Below are positions 19,283-28,491 of a DNA stretch of 64,000 nt, piece after piece. Origin of the DNA: an uncultured Acetobacteraceae bacterium (GTDB lineage Bacteria; Pseudomonadota; Alphaproteobacteria; Acetobacterales; Acetobacteraceae); the NCBI GenBank assembly GCA_903924985.1, contig CAIYDT010000056.1, positions 1 through 64,000 of the forward strand, given 5' to 3'. The translations under genes were made by a program, and so were the position numbers. The notes under the pieces are model-generated. The model ran no database searches, was not told where the DNA came from, and saw nothing but the letters and a program-made list of their open reading frames with translations. Every line of letters starts with the position of its first letter. The stretch's first letter is position 1.

Positions 19283-20236
19283 ATGTCCCTGCCCCTCGGC
19301 AATTTGCCCGATACACGGTACCCCGATCCGCGGATCGAACCGCTGGACAAACGCTTCGTCTACAAACAGGGCAACGCGGCGATCGAGCGTATCGCCACCG
19401 GCTTCCGCTGGGCCGAGGGGCCGGTTTGGTTCGGCGACCACGGCTGCCTGATTTTCAGCGATATCCCGAACAACCGCATGCTGCGCTGGCAGGAATCCGA
19501 CGGGCATTTGTCGGTGTTCCGCACGCCGTCGAACTACACCAACGGCAACGCCCGCGACCGCCAGGGACGGCTTATTTCCTGCGAGCATGACTCCCGCCGC
19601 GTCACCCGCACCGAACTCGATGGATCGGTGACCGTGCTGATCGACCGGTTTCAGGGCAAGAAGTTGAATGCTCCGAACGATGTGGTGGTGGCGAGCGACG
19701 GTGCGGTGTGGTTCACCGACCCTGGCTACGGCATCGACGGCCCCTATGAAGGCCATGTGGCGGAGGCCGAGTTGCCACGCAACGTCTATCGCCTGGACCC
19801 CACGACTGGCGCGGCGACCGTGGTCGCAGACGATTTCGTGCGCCCCAACGGCATCGGGTTTTCTCCCGATGAGACCAAACTCTACGTCGTGGACAGTGGT
19901 ATTTCGCACGGTGGGCCGGCCCATATCCGGGTTTTGGACGTGGATGGTGCGGTGCTGCGCAACGGCCGCGTGTTCGCCGACGATTTCCGGCCCGGCATGA
20001 CCGATGGGTTGCGCTGCGATGTCGACGGCAATGTCTGGTGCAGCATGGGGTGGGGCGACCCGACGGAAGACGGCGTGCGCTGCTACGCGCCGAGCGGCGA
20101 TTTGATCGGCAAAATCCATCTGCCCGAGGGCTGCGCCAACGTCTGTTTCGGTGGCAGGAAGAAAGACCGGCTGTTCATGTGCGCCAGCACCTCGGTCTAC
20201 GCGCTGTATGTGAATGGACGTGGCGCCGGGCTATAG
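19283..20236 (+). CDS. SMP-30/gluconolactonase-family protein
   Basis: 317-residue six-bladed beta-propeller, likely a Ca/Zn-dependent lactonase acting on sugar lactones. Family features: FRWAEGPVWF with the metal-binding Glu, LNAPNDVVVASDGAVWFTDP with the metal Asn, FSPDETKLYVVDSG, and DGLRCDVDGNVWCSMGWG with the metal Asp. AAGGAG precedes ATG 19283. Followed within 24 nt by a second, unrelated lactonase-fold gene, which suggests a sugar-acid oxidation pathway. Confidence 0.9.
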   Translation: MSLPLGNLPDTRYPDPRIEPLDKRFVYKQGNAAIERIATGFRWAEGPVWFGDHGCLIFSDIPNNRMLRWQESDGHLSVFRTPSNYTNGNARDRQGRLISCEHDSRRVTRTELDGSVTVLIDRFQGKKLNAPNDVVVASDGAVWFTDPGYGIDGPYEGHVAEAELPRNVYRLDPTTGAATVVADDFVRPNGIGFSPDETKLYVVDSGISHGGPAHIRVLDVDGAVLRNGRVFADDFRPGMTDGLRCDVDGNVWCSMGWGDPTEDGVRCYAPSGDLIGKIHLPEGCANVCFGGRKKDRLFMCASTSVYALYVNGRGAGL

Positions 20237-20260
20237 TTGGGAAAACCCGGAGGGATTTGC

Positions 20261-21319
20261 ATGTTCGCTTATGTCGGTGGCTACACCACGCCAGACCGCG
20301 ATGGTCGCGGCAATGGCATCAACGTCTATCGCATCGACGTGGGCAGCGGTGCCTGGACTCATTTGCAGAATATCGGTGGGCTGGAAAACCCCTCATTGTT
20401 TACGCTGAACCGTGCGGGAACGCGTCTTTGGTCGGTGCATGGCGGGCGTAATTTAATCAGTGCCTTCAGCATCGAGCGGTCGACCAGGCGTCTGACGCTG
20501 CTGAACCAGCAAGACTGCGGCGGCACCAATCCGGTGGATACGGCCCTGGATGCCACCGAACGGCATTTGGTTGTGGCCAATTATGGAACCGGCACCGTCG
20601 CGGTGATGCCGATCGCGGATGACGGGAAGGTGTTGCCGGTAAGCCAATCCTTCACGCTACAAGGCACACCCGGTCCCGATCCCGTGCATCAGACTCAGTC
20701 CCATCCTCACGCGGCGATTTTCGACCCCAGCGGCCGCTTCGTCGTGATACCGGACAAGGGTTTCGACCGCACCTTCTTCTTCCGCTTCGAGAACGGCCGC
20801 ATCGCACCCACCGCGCAGGGCTCCATTGCGTCGAAAATCGGTGCGGCGCCGCGGCACACGATATTCCACCAGACGCTACCGATCCTGTATGTGAACAACG
20901 AGCTGGATTCGACGGTGACGGCGTTCCATTGGAACAGCGACACCGGCCATGCGACCGAAGTGCAGGTCACGACGACGATTCCCGGCGGTCACGCGGGGCG
21001 AAATACCACGGCGGAGATCGCGATCTCGCATTGTGGGCGGTTTCTTTACGTGTCGAACCGGGGCCAGGACGCCATCGTTCTGTACAATATCGATCAGAGG
21101 ACGGGGCACCTGACGTATGTGGAAAATACCCCGACCGGCGGCACACGGCCTCGGTTCTTTACGCTGGATATAGGCGGGGGCCAGATATTCGCAGCCAACC
21201 AGGACAGCGACGATATCACCGTTTTCCGTATCGACCCGGACACCGGCCGTCTGACACAAACCGCGACGCGGATTAAAGTTGGGAGCCCGTCCGCGATCAG
21301 TTTGATTTCGGCCCCTTGA
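20261..21319 (+). CDS. lactonase family protein (seven-bladed propeller, YbhE/Pgl-like)
   Basis: 352-residue protein of the 6-phosphogluconolactonase-like propeller family: start MFAYVGGYTTPDRDGRG, then DTALDATERHLVVANYGTGT, SHPHAAIFDPSGRFVVIPDK and the late blade signature FLYVSNRGQDAIVLYNID. Members hydrolyse 6-phosphogluconolactone or other lactones; substrate not determinable here. GGAGGG precedes ATG 20261. Translationally close to the SMP-30 gene. Confidence 0.85.
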   Translation: MFAYVGGYTTPDRDGRGNGINVYRIDVGSGAWTHLQNIGGLENPSLFTLNRAGTRLWSVHGGRNLISAFSIERSTRRLTLLNQQDCGGTNPVDTALDATERHLVVANYGTGTVAVMPIADDGKVLPVSQSFTLQGTPGPDPVHQTQSHPHAAIFDPSGRFVVIPDKGFDRTFFFRFENGRIAPTAQGSIASKIGAAPRHTIFHQTLPILYVNNELDSTVTAFHWNSDTGHATEVQVTTTIPGGHAGRNTTAEIAISHCGRFLYVSNRGQDAIVLYNIDQRTGHLTYVENTPTGGTRPRFFTLDIGGGQIFAANQDSDDITVFRIDPDTGRLTQTATRIKVGSPSAISLISAP

Positions 21320-21382
21320 AATCACCGGTTGAATACGGCGATACTATGCGTCACCAGCCTCAGAGCAACCCAGGAAAACGTC

Positions 21383-22246
21383 ATGGCCAGAGCAGTATCG
21401 AAGAAGAAGGCCGCCGTGAAGAAAACCGCGGCGAAGAAAGCGGCGCCGGCGAAGGCCGCGGCCAAAAAAGCGGCCCCAAAAAAGGCTGCCGCCGCCAAGG
21501 CGCCCGCGAAACGTCCCGTCGGTCGTCCCCCGGGCAAAAAAGCCGCTGCCCCCGCGAAGCGCCCGTTCGGCCGTCCGCCCGCCCAAAAGGCCGTTGCCGC
21601 CAAGGCACCCGCGAAGCGTTCCGTCGGTCGTCCCCCGAGCAAGAAAGCTGCCGCTCCGGCGAAGCGCCCCGTGGGGCGTCAGCCTGGCAAGAAGGCCGCT
21701 GCCGCCAAGGTTGCCGCCAAGCGTCCAGTTGGGCGCCCGCCGAGCAAAAAAGCTGCCGCGAAACGGCCGGTCGGCCGCCCGCCCGGCAAAAAAGCCGCCG
21801 TCGCCAAGGCCGCGGCCCCTCGCGCTCGGGTTATCGCGCCGGCGCCGCGCCTGAAATCCGCTGCGCCCCAACAGACCTTCAACGTCAGCCATCTGAACGA
21901 GGCAGATTTCAAGGCCGACGGCCTGCGGCCCTACGCGCAGTATCGGGACCTTGGGATCGCCGCCGCCTCCGGCGGGCTGTGCCGGGCGCATGTTATCCGC
22001 CTGATCCCGCCCTGCACCGACGAAGTGCGCAAGCGGCATGTGCATGAAACCGAGCTCCAGCTGATCTACGTCCTGAAGGGCTGGATCAAGAATGAGTTCG
22101 AGGGGCATGGGGAGCAGATGATGTCCGCCGGCAGCTGCTGGCTGCAACCGCCGGGGATCGAGCACACAGTGCTGGATTACTCGGCGGATTGCGAGATGCT
22201 GGAAATTATCGTCCCGGCGGATTTCAAAACCACCGAAGTCGCGTAA
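21383..22246 (+). CDS. cupin protein with AT-hook/histone H1-like N-terminal tail
   Basis: 287 residues in two unlike halves. Residues 1 to about 150 are Lys/Ala/Pro only, with six spaced GRPP or GRQP cores (near 47, 63, 82, 98, 117, 131) flanked by KRPV and KK, the AT-hook type that inserts in the DNA minor groove. Residues about 165-287 form a single cupin barrel: HVHETELQLIYVLKGW with His229 and His231, and WLQPPGIEHTVLD with His271, a plausible metal site. The combination suggests a nucleoid-associated protein with a ligand- or redox-sensing domain; that is inference. ATG 21383 is chosen because the basic tail begins there. Ends before a strong hairpin. Confidence 0.8.
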   Translation: MARAVSKKKAAVKKTAAKKAAPAKAAAKKAAPKKAAAAKAPAKRPVGRPPGKKAAAPAKRPFGRPPAQKAVAAKAPAKRSVGRPPSKKAAAPAKRPVGRQPGKKAAAAKVAAKRPVGRPPSKKAAAKRPVGRPPGKKAAVAKAAAPRARVIAPAPRLKSAAPQQTFNVSHLNEADFKADGLRPYAQYRDLGIAAASGGLCRAHVIRLIPPCTDEVRKRHVHETELQLIYVLKGWIKNEFEGHGEQMMSAGSCWLQPPGIEHTVLDYSADCEMLEIIVPADFKTTEVA

Positions 22247-22256
22247 ACTAGCACGA

Positions 22257-22284
22257 CAGGCCCTCGGAACCAACCGAGGGCCTG
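22257..22284 (+). terminator. 11-bp hairpin between cupin and liv genes
   Basis: Perfect 11-bp arms CAGGCCCTCGG and CCGAGGGCCTG with an AACCAA loop, 10 nt after the cupin stop and 19 nt before the liv start. No T-run. Probably a transcription end or an mRNA-stabilising boundary. Confidence 0.5.
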
Positions 22285-22303
22285 ATCCTGGGAGGACACC
22301 ACC

Positions 22304-23506
22304 ATGACCGGATTCCCCGGCCTGAACCGCCGAACCTTGCTTGTCAGCGCGCTTGCTTCACCCGTGGTGCTGCGGCATGCCCTGGGCGACACACCCATCA
22401 AGATCGGCATGCCGGTGGCGCTGACCGGACCTGCTGGCGAAATCGGGGCGCAAATGCGTCGCGGCGCCGAGTTCTGGGCCAAGCACACCAATGCCAAGGG
22501 CGGGCTGCTGGGGCGGCCGATTCAGCTTGTCATTCAGGACACCGCCGGCGATCCGGCCACCTGCGTGCGCAAGGCGCAGGATGTGGTTGAGCGTGACGGC
22601 TGCCGGCTGCTGTTCGGCATGACCCTGTCGTCGGAAGCTTTGGCCGTGGTGCCGAAACTGGCCGAGTGGAACGCGGTGTTCATGTCGTCTGATAACGGCG
22701 ACGGGCGGCTGACCGGTTCATCGTTGGTGCCGAACTTCTTCCGAGCGAATACCTCCGGCCCGATGGGGACGCGGGCGGTGTCGCTGTATCTGCGGCAGGC
22801 GGCCTTCAAGGGGTTTTTCGCCATCGGGATGGACTATGCCTGGGGCCACAACAGCATCGGCGTGTTCAAGGACGAGGTACAGCGCGCCGGCAAGAATTTC
22901 GTGGGCGACGTCTACTCGCCGATCGGCACCAAGGATTTCTCCACTTACATCACCAAAATCCGCCAATCGGGTGCGGATGCTTGCTTTATCGTGATGCAGG
23001 GCGACGACAACGCGGCGTTCTTGTCGCAAGCTAAACAGTACCGCCTGTCCGACAAGGTGCAGCTGCTGACCGAAATCGTCGATCTCAACAGCATCGCCGC
23101 CACCGGGGAGGCTTCACTCGGTCTGGTCGGATCGTCCCGCTACAGCTTCACCTTCCCCGGCGCCGCGAATGCGGAATTCGTGGAGATGTGGAAGAAGGAA
23201 TACAACACCGTCCCCGACACGTTCGAGGGTGAGCAGTGGCAGGCGGGCCTGGTTCTGGCGGCCGGCATCGAAAAGGCGGGCAGCATCGACGCCAACAAGC
23301 TCCGCCCCGCGCTGGAGAATATCGAGATCGACAGCATCAAGGGCCACGTCAAAATTCGCGCCTGCGACCATCAGGGGGAGCAGCAGGGCTTCATGGTGAA
23401 AGTCGTGAAGAAGGCGGGGTTCGACAAGCCGATCCCGGAACTGATCGCGACCTTCCCGGCGGATCAGGTGACGCCGGCCTGTGGCAAGATGACGTACGAC
23501 AGCTGA
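22304..23506 (+). CDS. branched-chain amino-acid type ABC transporter substrate-binding protein
   Basis: 400-residue periplasmic binding protein of the LivJ/LivK (Peripla_BP_6) family that delivers a ligand to the permease encoded downstream. A twin-arginine-like signal (NRRTLLVSALASPVV) is followed by the mature motif IKIGMPVALTGPAGEIG; later FFAIGMDYAWGHNSIGVFKD is also typical. First gene of a five-gene operon (livK-H-M-G-F order). The ligand may be an amino acid, amide or aromatic acid; the sequence does not decide. Confidence 0.92.
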   Translation: MTGFPGLNRRTLLVSALASPVVLRHALGDTPIKIGMPVALTGPAGEIGAQMRRGAEFWAKHTNAKGGLLGRPIQLVIQDTAGDPATCVRKAQDVVERDGCRLLFGMTLSSEALAVVPKLAEWNAVFMSSDNGDGRLTGSSLVPNFFRANTSGPMGTRAVSLYLRQAAFKGFFAIGMDYAWGHNSIGVFKDEVQRAGKNFVGDVYSPIGTKDFSTYITKIRQSGADACFIVMQGDDNAAFLSQAKQYRLSDKVQLLTEIVDLNSIAATGEASLGLVGSSRYSFTFPGAANAEFVEMWKKEYNTVPDTFEGEQWQAGLVLAAGIEKAGSIDANKLRPALENIEIDSIKGHVKIRACDHQGEQQGFMVKVVKKAGFDKPIPELIATFPADQVTPACGKMTYDS

Positions 23507-23509
23507 CGG

Positions 23510-24379
23510 ATGGACCTCCTTCCTTTTCTGGTTACCCAATGCTTGAACGCATTGTCTCAGGCGGCGCTGCTATTCTTCTTGGGCTGCGGGCTAACGCTGA
23601 TTTTCGGCATTATGCGGATCGTCAACTTCGCTCATGGGGCCTTCTTCATGTTGGGGGCCTATGTCGGCTGGTCGGCGGTGCATCTGACAGGCAATTTTTG
23701 GCTCGCGCTGATCGCCGCCCCCATCCTGGTGGGCGGTTTTGGCGCGGCGTTCGAGCTGGGCATCCTCCGTCGGCTGTACGGGCGGGACGGGCACGCCTTT
23801 CTGATGGTCACGTTCGGCCTGACGCTGGTGATGGGGGAGGCGATCCGACTGCTCTGGGGCGTGGAAGCGCTGCAGGTGCAGATGCCGGCCTCCCTGTCCG
23901 ACATCGTCTTCATCCTCGATGAGCCGTTCCCGATCTATCGCCTTTTCCTCGCTGGGTCCGGGATCGTCGTTGCGCTGGTCATCTGGCAGTTCCTGGAACG
24001 AACCCGCCTGGGTTTGCTGATCCGCGCGACGTCGCAGAATGCGGAGATGGTGCACGCCCTGGGCACCGACGTGCGTCTGGTGCGGTCCGCTGTGTTCGGC
24101 ATCGGCTGCGGGCTGGCCGGCATCGGCGGGGTATTCGCCGCACCCATGGTCACCGCATCCCTCGGCATGGCGCCCAACGCGGTGATCGACACCTTCGTGA
24201 TCGTCATCATCGGCGGCATGGGTAGCTTCCTGGGCTCTATGATCGGGGCTCTGCTGGTGGCTTTCGTGCAGGTGTTCGGTAGCTACTATTTCCCCGATTT
24301 CGCCATGGCGTTCATGTACCTGATCATGCTGACCATCCTCGTCGTCCGGCCCGGCGGCCTTCTGGGCAAGGAGGCGTAA
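23510..24379 (+). CDS. branched-chain amino-acid type ABC permease (LivH family)
   Basis: 289-residue inner-membrane subunit with about eight helices. Start region LNALSQAALLFFLGCGLTLI FGIMRIVNFAHG is characteristic of LivH, as is GGMGSFLGSMIGALLVAF near the C-terminus. Begins four bases after the binding-protein stop and pairs with the LivM-type permease five bases further on. Confidence 0.93.
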   Translation: MDLLPFLVTQCLNALSQAALLFFLGCGLTLIFGIMRIVNFAHGAFFMLGAYVGWSAVHLTGNFWLALIAAPILVGGFGAAFELGILRRLYGRDGHAFLMVTFGLTLVMGEAIRLLWGVEALQVQMPASLSDIVFILDEPFPIYRLFLAGSGIVVALVIWQFLERTRLGLLIRATSQNAEMVHALGTDVRLVRSAVFGIGCGLAGIGGVFAAPMVTASLGMAPNAVIDTFVIVIIGGMGSFLGSMIGALLVAFVQVFGSYYFPDFAMAFMYLIMLTILVVRPGGLLGKEA

Positions 24380-24383
24380 CGGC

Positions 24384-25310
24384 ATGCGCATGATGATCGC
24401 CGTGGCGGTGCTGCTGGCACTGCTGCCCTTCGGCCTGCCGCCCTATGCCATGACTTTGCTGACCGAGGCGCTGATCATGGGCCTGTTCGCCATGAGCCTG
24501 GACCTCATGGTTGGCTACGCCCGCTTAATTTCATTCGGACACGCCGCGGCGTACGGCTTGGGAGCCTACACTTGCGGCAATATACTACTCCATACCGACA
24601 TCCCGCTGCCCTTCGCGGTGCTGATGGCGGGCGTGTTCAGTGGGTTCGTGGCCATCGGCGTGGCCTGGGTCTGCACCCAGGCAACCGGCGTATCGTTCTC
24701 CATGCTGACCCTGGCCTTCGCACAACTGCTGTACGCGGTGGCCTTTAAATGGACATCCGTTACGGGCGCCTCCGATGGGTTGGCCGGCATTCCGCGCCGC
24801 CCCGGGCCGTTCGGCACCACGTATTTCGGGACCAAAACCGGCTTCTACTACCTCACCATGGCCTGCCTGTTCGGCGGCTTCCTGTTCGCCCGCGCCTTGG
24901 TGCGCTCCCCCTTCGGGGCGGTGCTCAGGGGGATCCGGGAGAATGAGGCAAAGACCCTGTCGTTAGGCTACAACACGCGGCTTTATAAAATCGCCGTCGT
25001 CGCCGCCTCCTATATGCTCGGCGGGCTGGCCGGCGCGCTCTATGCCCCCTTCGCCGGCTTCGCCAACACCGAGTTGCTGTTCTGGCTGCTGTCCGGGCAG
25101 GTGCTGATCATGGTGATCGTGGGCGGCACCGGCACACTGGTCGGCCCGATCCTGGGCGCTGCGTTCTTCCTGTTGGTGCAACAACAATTGTCCACCTACA
25201 CCGACTCCTGGGCGCTGTTCTTCGGCGTGATCTTCATCCTGTTCGTGCTGTTCGCGCCGGAGGGGATTCTCGGCCTCGCGCGCCGCCGTCGTTCGGTGGG
25301 ATCTCACTGA
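24384..25310 (+). CDS. branched-chain amino-acid type ABC permease (LivM family)
   Basis: 308-residue inner-membrane subunit; family motifs SLDLMVGYARLISFGHAAAY, TGASDGLAGIPR, and GGTGTLVGPILGAAFFLLVQ. GGAGG precedes ATG 24384. Forms the channel with the LivH-like subunit. Its stop overlaps the next start by one base. Confidence 0.93.
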   Translation: MRMMIAVAVLLALLPFGLPPYAMTLLTEALIMGLFAMSLDLMVGYARLISFGHAAAYGLGAYTCGNILLHTDIPLPFAVLMAGVFSGFVAIGVAWVCTQATGVSFSMLTLAFAQLLYAVAFKWTSVTGASDGLAGIPRRPGPFGTTYFGTKTGFYYLTMACLFGGFLFARALVRSPFGAVLRGIRENEAKTLSLGYNTRLYKIAVVAASYMLGGLAGALYAPFAGFANTELLFWLLSGQVLIMVIVGGTGTLVGPILGAAFFLLVQQQLSTYTDSWALFFGVIFILFVLFAPEGILGLARRRRSVGSH

Positions 25311-26059
25311 TGGCCCTGCTGGAACTCCAAGACCTGACCAAGCGTTACGGTGGCATCCTGGCTGTCGATCAGGTCACCATGACGGTGGAAACGGGTGAGG
25401 TACGCGCCATCATCGGCCCCAATGGTGCCGGTAAAACCAGCTTGTTTCACCTGATCACCGGCGTGGTGAAACCCACCGAGGGTAACGTCATCTTCGACGG
25501 CCAGCACGTGACGACCATGCCGGCCTTCGGCCGTTGCCAGCTAGGCATGTCCCGCACCTTCCAGATCACCGCTTTGTTCCCGGAGATGTCCGCCCGGGAG
25601 AACACCAAACTGGCCGCGCAGGCCCGCGACAAGCAGCGCTGGCGCCCCCTGGGCGGCGGCGCCGTCTTCGCCGAAGCGGCCCGCCGCGGCGATGCGGCCC
25701 TGGAACGGCTGGGTCTGACGCACGTCGCCGAACGCCCCGCCGGCCTGTTGTCACACGGCGACCAGCGCCTGCTGGATGTCGCCATGGCCCTGGCGCAGCA
25801 GCCCCGGCTGTTGCTGATGGACGAACCCACCCAAGGCCTGTCGGTGGAAGAAACCGCCCAGGCGGTGGAGGTTCTGGGTGGGTTGTTCGCCAGCGGCGGC
25901 CTGACCGTATTGCTGGTGGAACACGATATGGAGGTCGTGTTCCGTCTCGCGCAGAAGATAACCGTGCTGCACCGCGGCGCGGTCATCGCTGACGGCGAGC
26001 CTGAAACGGTTAAAGCCGATCCCGCGGTGCAAAGCGCGTATCTCGGAGGGTACGCCTGA
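25310..26059 (+). CDS. branched-chain amino-acid type ABC ATPase (LivG family)
   Basis: 249-residue ATPase with Walker A GPNGAGKTS, Walker B LLLMDEP and the LivG-like LGMSRTFQITALFPEMSARE. The ABC signature is LLSHGDQ, an altered form (His instead of Gly after Ser) that still occurs in this subfamily. Start overlaps the permease stop; its own stop overlaps the LivF-like start, so the operon is translationally coupled. Confidence 0.93.
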   Translation: MALLELQDLTKRYGGILAVDQVTMTVETGEVRAIIGPNGAGKTSLFHLITGVVKPTEGNVIFDGQHVTTMPAFGRCQLGMSRTFQITALFPEMSARENTKLAAQARDKQRWRPLGGGAVFAEAARRGDAALERLGLTHVAERPAGLLSHGDQRLLDVAMALAQQPRLLLMDEPTQGLSVEETAQAVEVLGGLFASGGLTVLLVEHDMEVVFRLAQKITVLHRGAVIADGEPETVKADPAVQSAYLGGYA

Positions 26060-26754
26060 TGCTGACGATTGAGGGCCTCAATACCCATTACGGCGCCAGC
26101 CACGTCCTGCAAGGCGTCGATCTTGTCGTCCCGCCCGGCCGCATCTGCGCGTTGCTAGGGCGCAACGGCGTCGGCAAATCCACCACGCTGCGCAGCATCA
26201 TGGGGCTGGTCACACCGACAAGCGGGCGGGTGATGCTGGATGGGATCGATATCGCCGGCTGGCAGCCGCACCAGGTGGCCCGAGCAGGCGTCGCGTACGT
26301 GCCGGAGGGGCGGTTGATCTTTCCGGACTTAAGCGTGATCGAGAACATCAAGGTGGCCGAACGCACCCAAGCCAAGGCTTGGCCTATCCCCAAGCTGTTG
26401 GAGTTGTTCCCATCGTTGCGCGAACGCGCCCGCAACAAGGGCGCCCATCTGTCCGGCGGCGAACAGCAAATGCTGGCCATCGCGAGAGCGCTGGTGAGCG
26501 ACCCGAAAGTGCTTCTGCTGGATGAGCCGAGTCAGGGACTGGCGCCTTTGGTTGTACGCGAACTGGCGCGCGTGATTCAGGTCCTGTGCGAAACCGGCGT
26601 GACGATCCTCCTGGTCGAGCAGAACATGAAGCTCGCCGAGGCGGTCGCGAACGAACTGCACATCATGGTCAAAGGCCGCATGGTCTACGGCGCCTCCCCC
26701 GAAAAATTCCGCGCCGAAGAGGCGGAGATCAGGAGCCGGTATCTGACGGTGTGA
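26059..26754 (+). CDS. branched-chain amino-acid type ABC ATPase (LivF family)
   Basis: 231-residue second ATPase: Walker A GRNGVGKST, signature LSGGEQQ, Walker B LLLDEPSQGLAP, and the LivF hallmark GVAYVPEGRLIFPDLSVIEN. Last gene of the importer operon; ends 21 nt from the convergent GMC oxidoreductase stop. Confidence 0.93.
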   Translation: MLTIEGLNTHYGASHVLQGVDLVVPPGRICALLGRNGVGKSTTLRSIMGLVTPTSGRVMLDGIDIAGWQPHQVARAGVAYVPEGRLIFPDLSVIENIKVAERTQAKAWPIPKLLELFPSLRERARNKGAHLSGGEQQMLAIARALVSDPKVLLLDEPSQGLAPLVVRELARVIQVLCETGVTILLVEQNMKLAEAVANELHIMVKGRMVYGASPEKFRAEEAEIRSRYLTV

Positions 26755-26775
26755 CAGCGGCGTTCGGCACCCCCC

Positions 26776-28386
26776 CTAAGCCGCCGCCAGCGGTGGCCTC
26801 CCCCGGATCATATCCGAAGCCTTCTCCGCGATCATGATCGTCGGTGCATTCGTATTCCCCGAAGCCACCGTCGGCATGATCGAGGCATCGACCACCCGCA
26901 GCCCCTCCAGCCCATGCACCCGCAATTCCGCATCCACCACGGCCATTGCATCCGGCCCCATGCGGCAGGTGCTGGTCTGGTGGAACGTCGTGCCCCCGGT
27001 GCGGCGCGCGTAATCCAGCAGTTCGTCGTCGGACTGCACGGCGGGGCCGGGGAGATATTCGGACTCGATGAACTTCCGCAGGTGATCCGTTTCCAGGAAT
27101 CGCCGGCACCATTTCAGACTGTCGATAATCGTCCGCTGATCCAGCTCCGCCGACAAATAATTTGGAAACATCGACGGGGTGTCGCGGGGATCGGCGCTGC
27201 GCAGCTTCAGCTCCCCCCGGCTGTCCGGCCGCAATTGATACCCGATCAGCGTAAAGCCGGAGAAATCGTGCAGCCCCTTCGCCGGATTATCCGCGCTGAA
27301 CGGCGAAATGGTGAACTTCACATCCGGGGACGCGTATTCCGGCCGCGTTTTCGCGAATAGCGCTACCGGCCCAACGCCCATGGTCAACGGCCCACGGCGG
27401 CGGAAAATGTAATCCATCCCCACCGCCAGCTTGCGGAAGGAGCTCTGCATCGTGTCGTTCAGTGTGATCGCCTGGTTGCAGCGAAGCTTCACCGCTCCGG
27501 AATAATGGTCCTGCAACGACTGCCCGACGCCCGGCAAATCGTGCACGACATCGATACCATGCTCTTTCAGATGGTCCGCCGGCCCGACGCCGGACAACAG
27601 CAGAATATGCGGGGATCCGATGGCGCCGCCGCACAGGATCACCTCCTTGCGGGCGCGAATGAATTTCTTCACGCCGGCTTCCTCGAACGCGATACCCACG
27701 GCGCGCTTGCCCTCGAACACCACCCGTTCCGTCAAGGCGCGTGTGATCACCCGCAAATTGGGGCGGCTCATCGCGGGTTTCAGATATCCCACGGCGGTGG
27801 ACCAGCGCTTGCCATTTTTGGTGGTGGTCTGCTGGTAGCCGACGCCCTCCTGCACCTTGCCGTTGAAGTCGTCGTTGCGGGGGAAGCCCAACTCTACCGC
27901 CGCCTCGATGAAGGCGTCGCAAATCGGGTGGGTGTAGCGCACGTCCGACACCGCCAGCGGCCCGGCGCCGCCGTGCCAATCGTCGCCGCCGCGTTCCTGG
28001 CTTTCGGATCGTTTGAAATACGGCAGCACATCCCCCGAGGACCAGCCGGGATTGCCGAGTTGCCGCCAGTGGTCGAAATCCTCGTTCTGGCCGCGGATGT
28101 AAATCATGCCGTTGATCGACGACGACCCGCCCAGGACCTTCCCCCGGGGCCAGTACATCCGCCGTCCGCTCGTATCCGGCTCGGTTTCGAACATCCAGTT
28201 GACCTTGGGGTCGGCGAAGGTCTTGCCGAACCCCAGCGGTACATGGATCCAGAAATGGTTGTCGTTGCCGCCGGCCTCCAGCAGCGCCACCTTGGTCTTG
28301 GTATCCTCGGACAGGCGCGCCGCCATGACGCAGCCGGCCGACCCGGCCCCCACGACGACGTAATCGGCTTCCAGAGCTTCGGCCAC
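26776..28386 (-). CDS. GMC-family FAD oxidoreductase (choline/alcohol dehydrogenase-like)
   Basis: 536-residue flavoenzyme oxidising an alcohol. FAD-binding GxGxxG in [23 protein letters not shown] signature 1 in [20 protein letters not shown], signature 2 around [18 protein letters not shown], catalytic His in [13 protein letters not shown], and C-terminal [20 protein letters not shown]. Close to choline dehydrogenase-like dehydrogenases; substrate open. Divergent from the carbamoyltransferase gene with 105 nt between them, which must hold both promoters. Confidence 0.92.
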   Translation of the reverse strand: MAEALEADYVVVGAGSAGCVMAARLSEDTKTKVALLEAGGNDNHFWIHVPLGFGKTFADPKVNWMFETEPDTSGRRMYWPRGKVLGGSSSINGMIYIRGQNEDFDHWRQLGNPGWSSGDVLPYFKRSESQERGGDDWHGGAGPLAVSDVRYTHPICDAFIEAAVELGFPRNDDFNGKVQEGVGYQQTTTKNGKRWSTAVGYLKPAMSRPNLRVITRALTERVVFEGKRAVGIAFEEAGVKKFIRARKEVILCGGAIGSPHILLLSGVGPADHLKEHGIDVVHDLPGVGQSLQDHYSGAVKLRCNQAITLNDTMQSSFRKLAVGMDYIFRRRGPLTMGVGPVALFAKTRPEYASPDVKFTISPFSADNPAKGLHDFSGFTLIGYQLRPDSRGELKLRSADPRDTPSMFPNYLSAELDQRTIIDSLKWCRRFLETDHLRKFIESEYLPGPAVQSDDELLDYARRTGGTTFHQTSTCRMGPDAMAVVDAELRVHGLEGLRVVDASIMPTVASGNTNAPTIMIAEKASDMIRGRPPLAAA

Positions 28387-28491
28387 GGCGTTTCTTCCCC
28401 CATTCCCCTTGTCCCCGTAGTGTGCGCGGAGGTTGGGTCCGCCTCAAGAGGCGCATTGTGCGGCGCGACCGCTAAGGAGAAGACTACCCCC

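Noticed and set aside
27505-28491. 5' extension of the carbamoyltransferase frame by 329 codons
   Set aside because: It lies fully antisense to the GMC oxidoreductase gene and shows no homology; ATG 28492 matches the family start.
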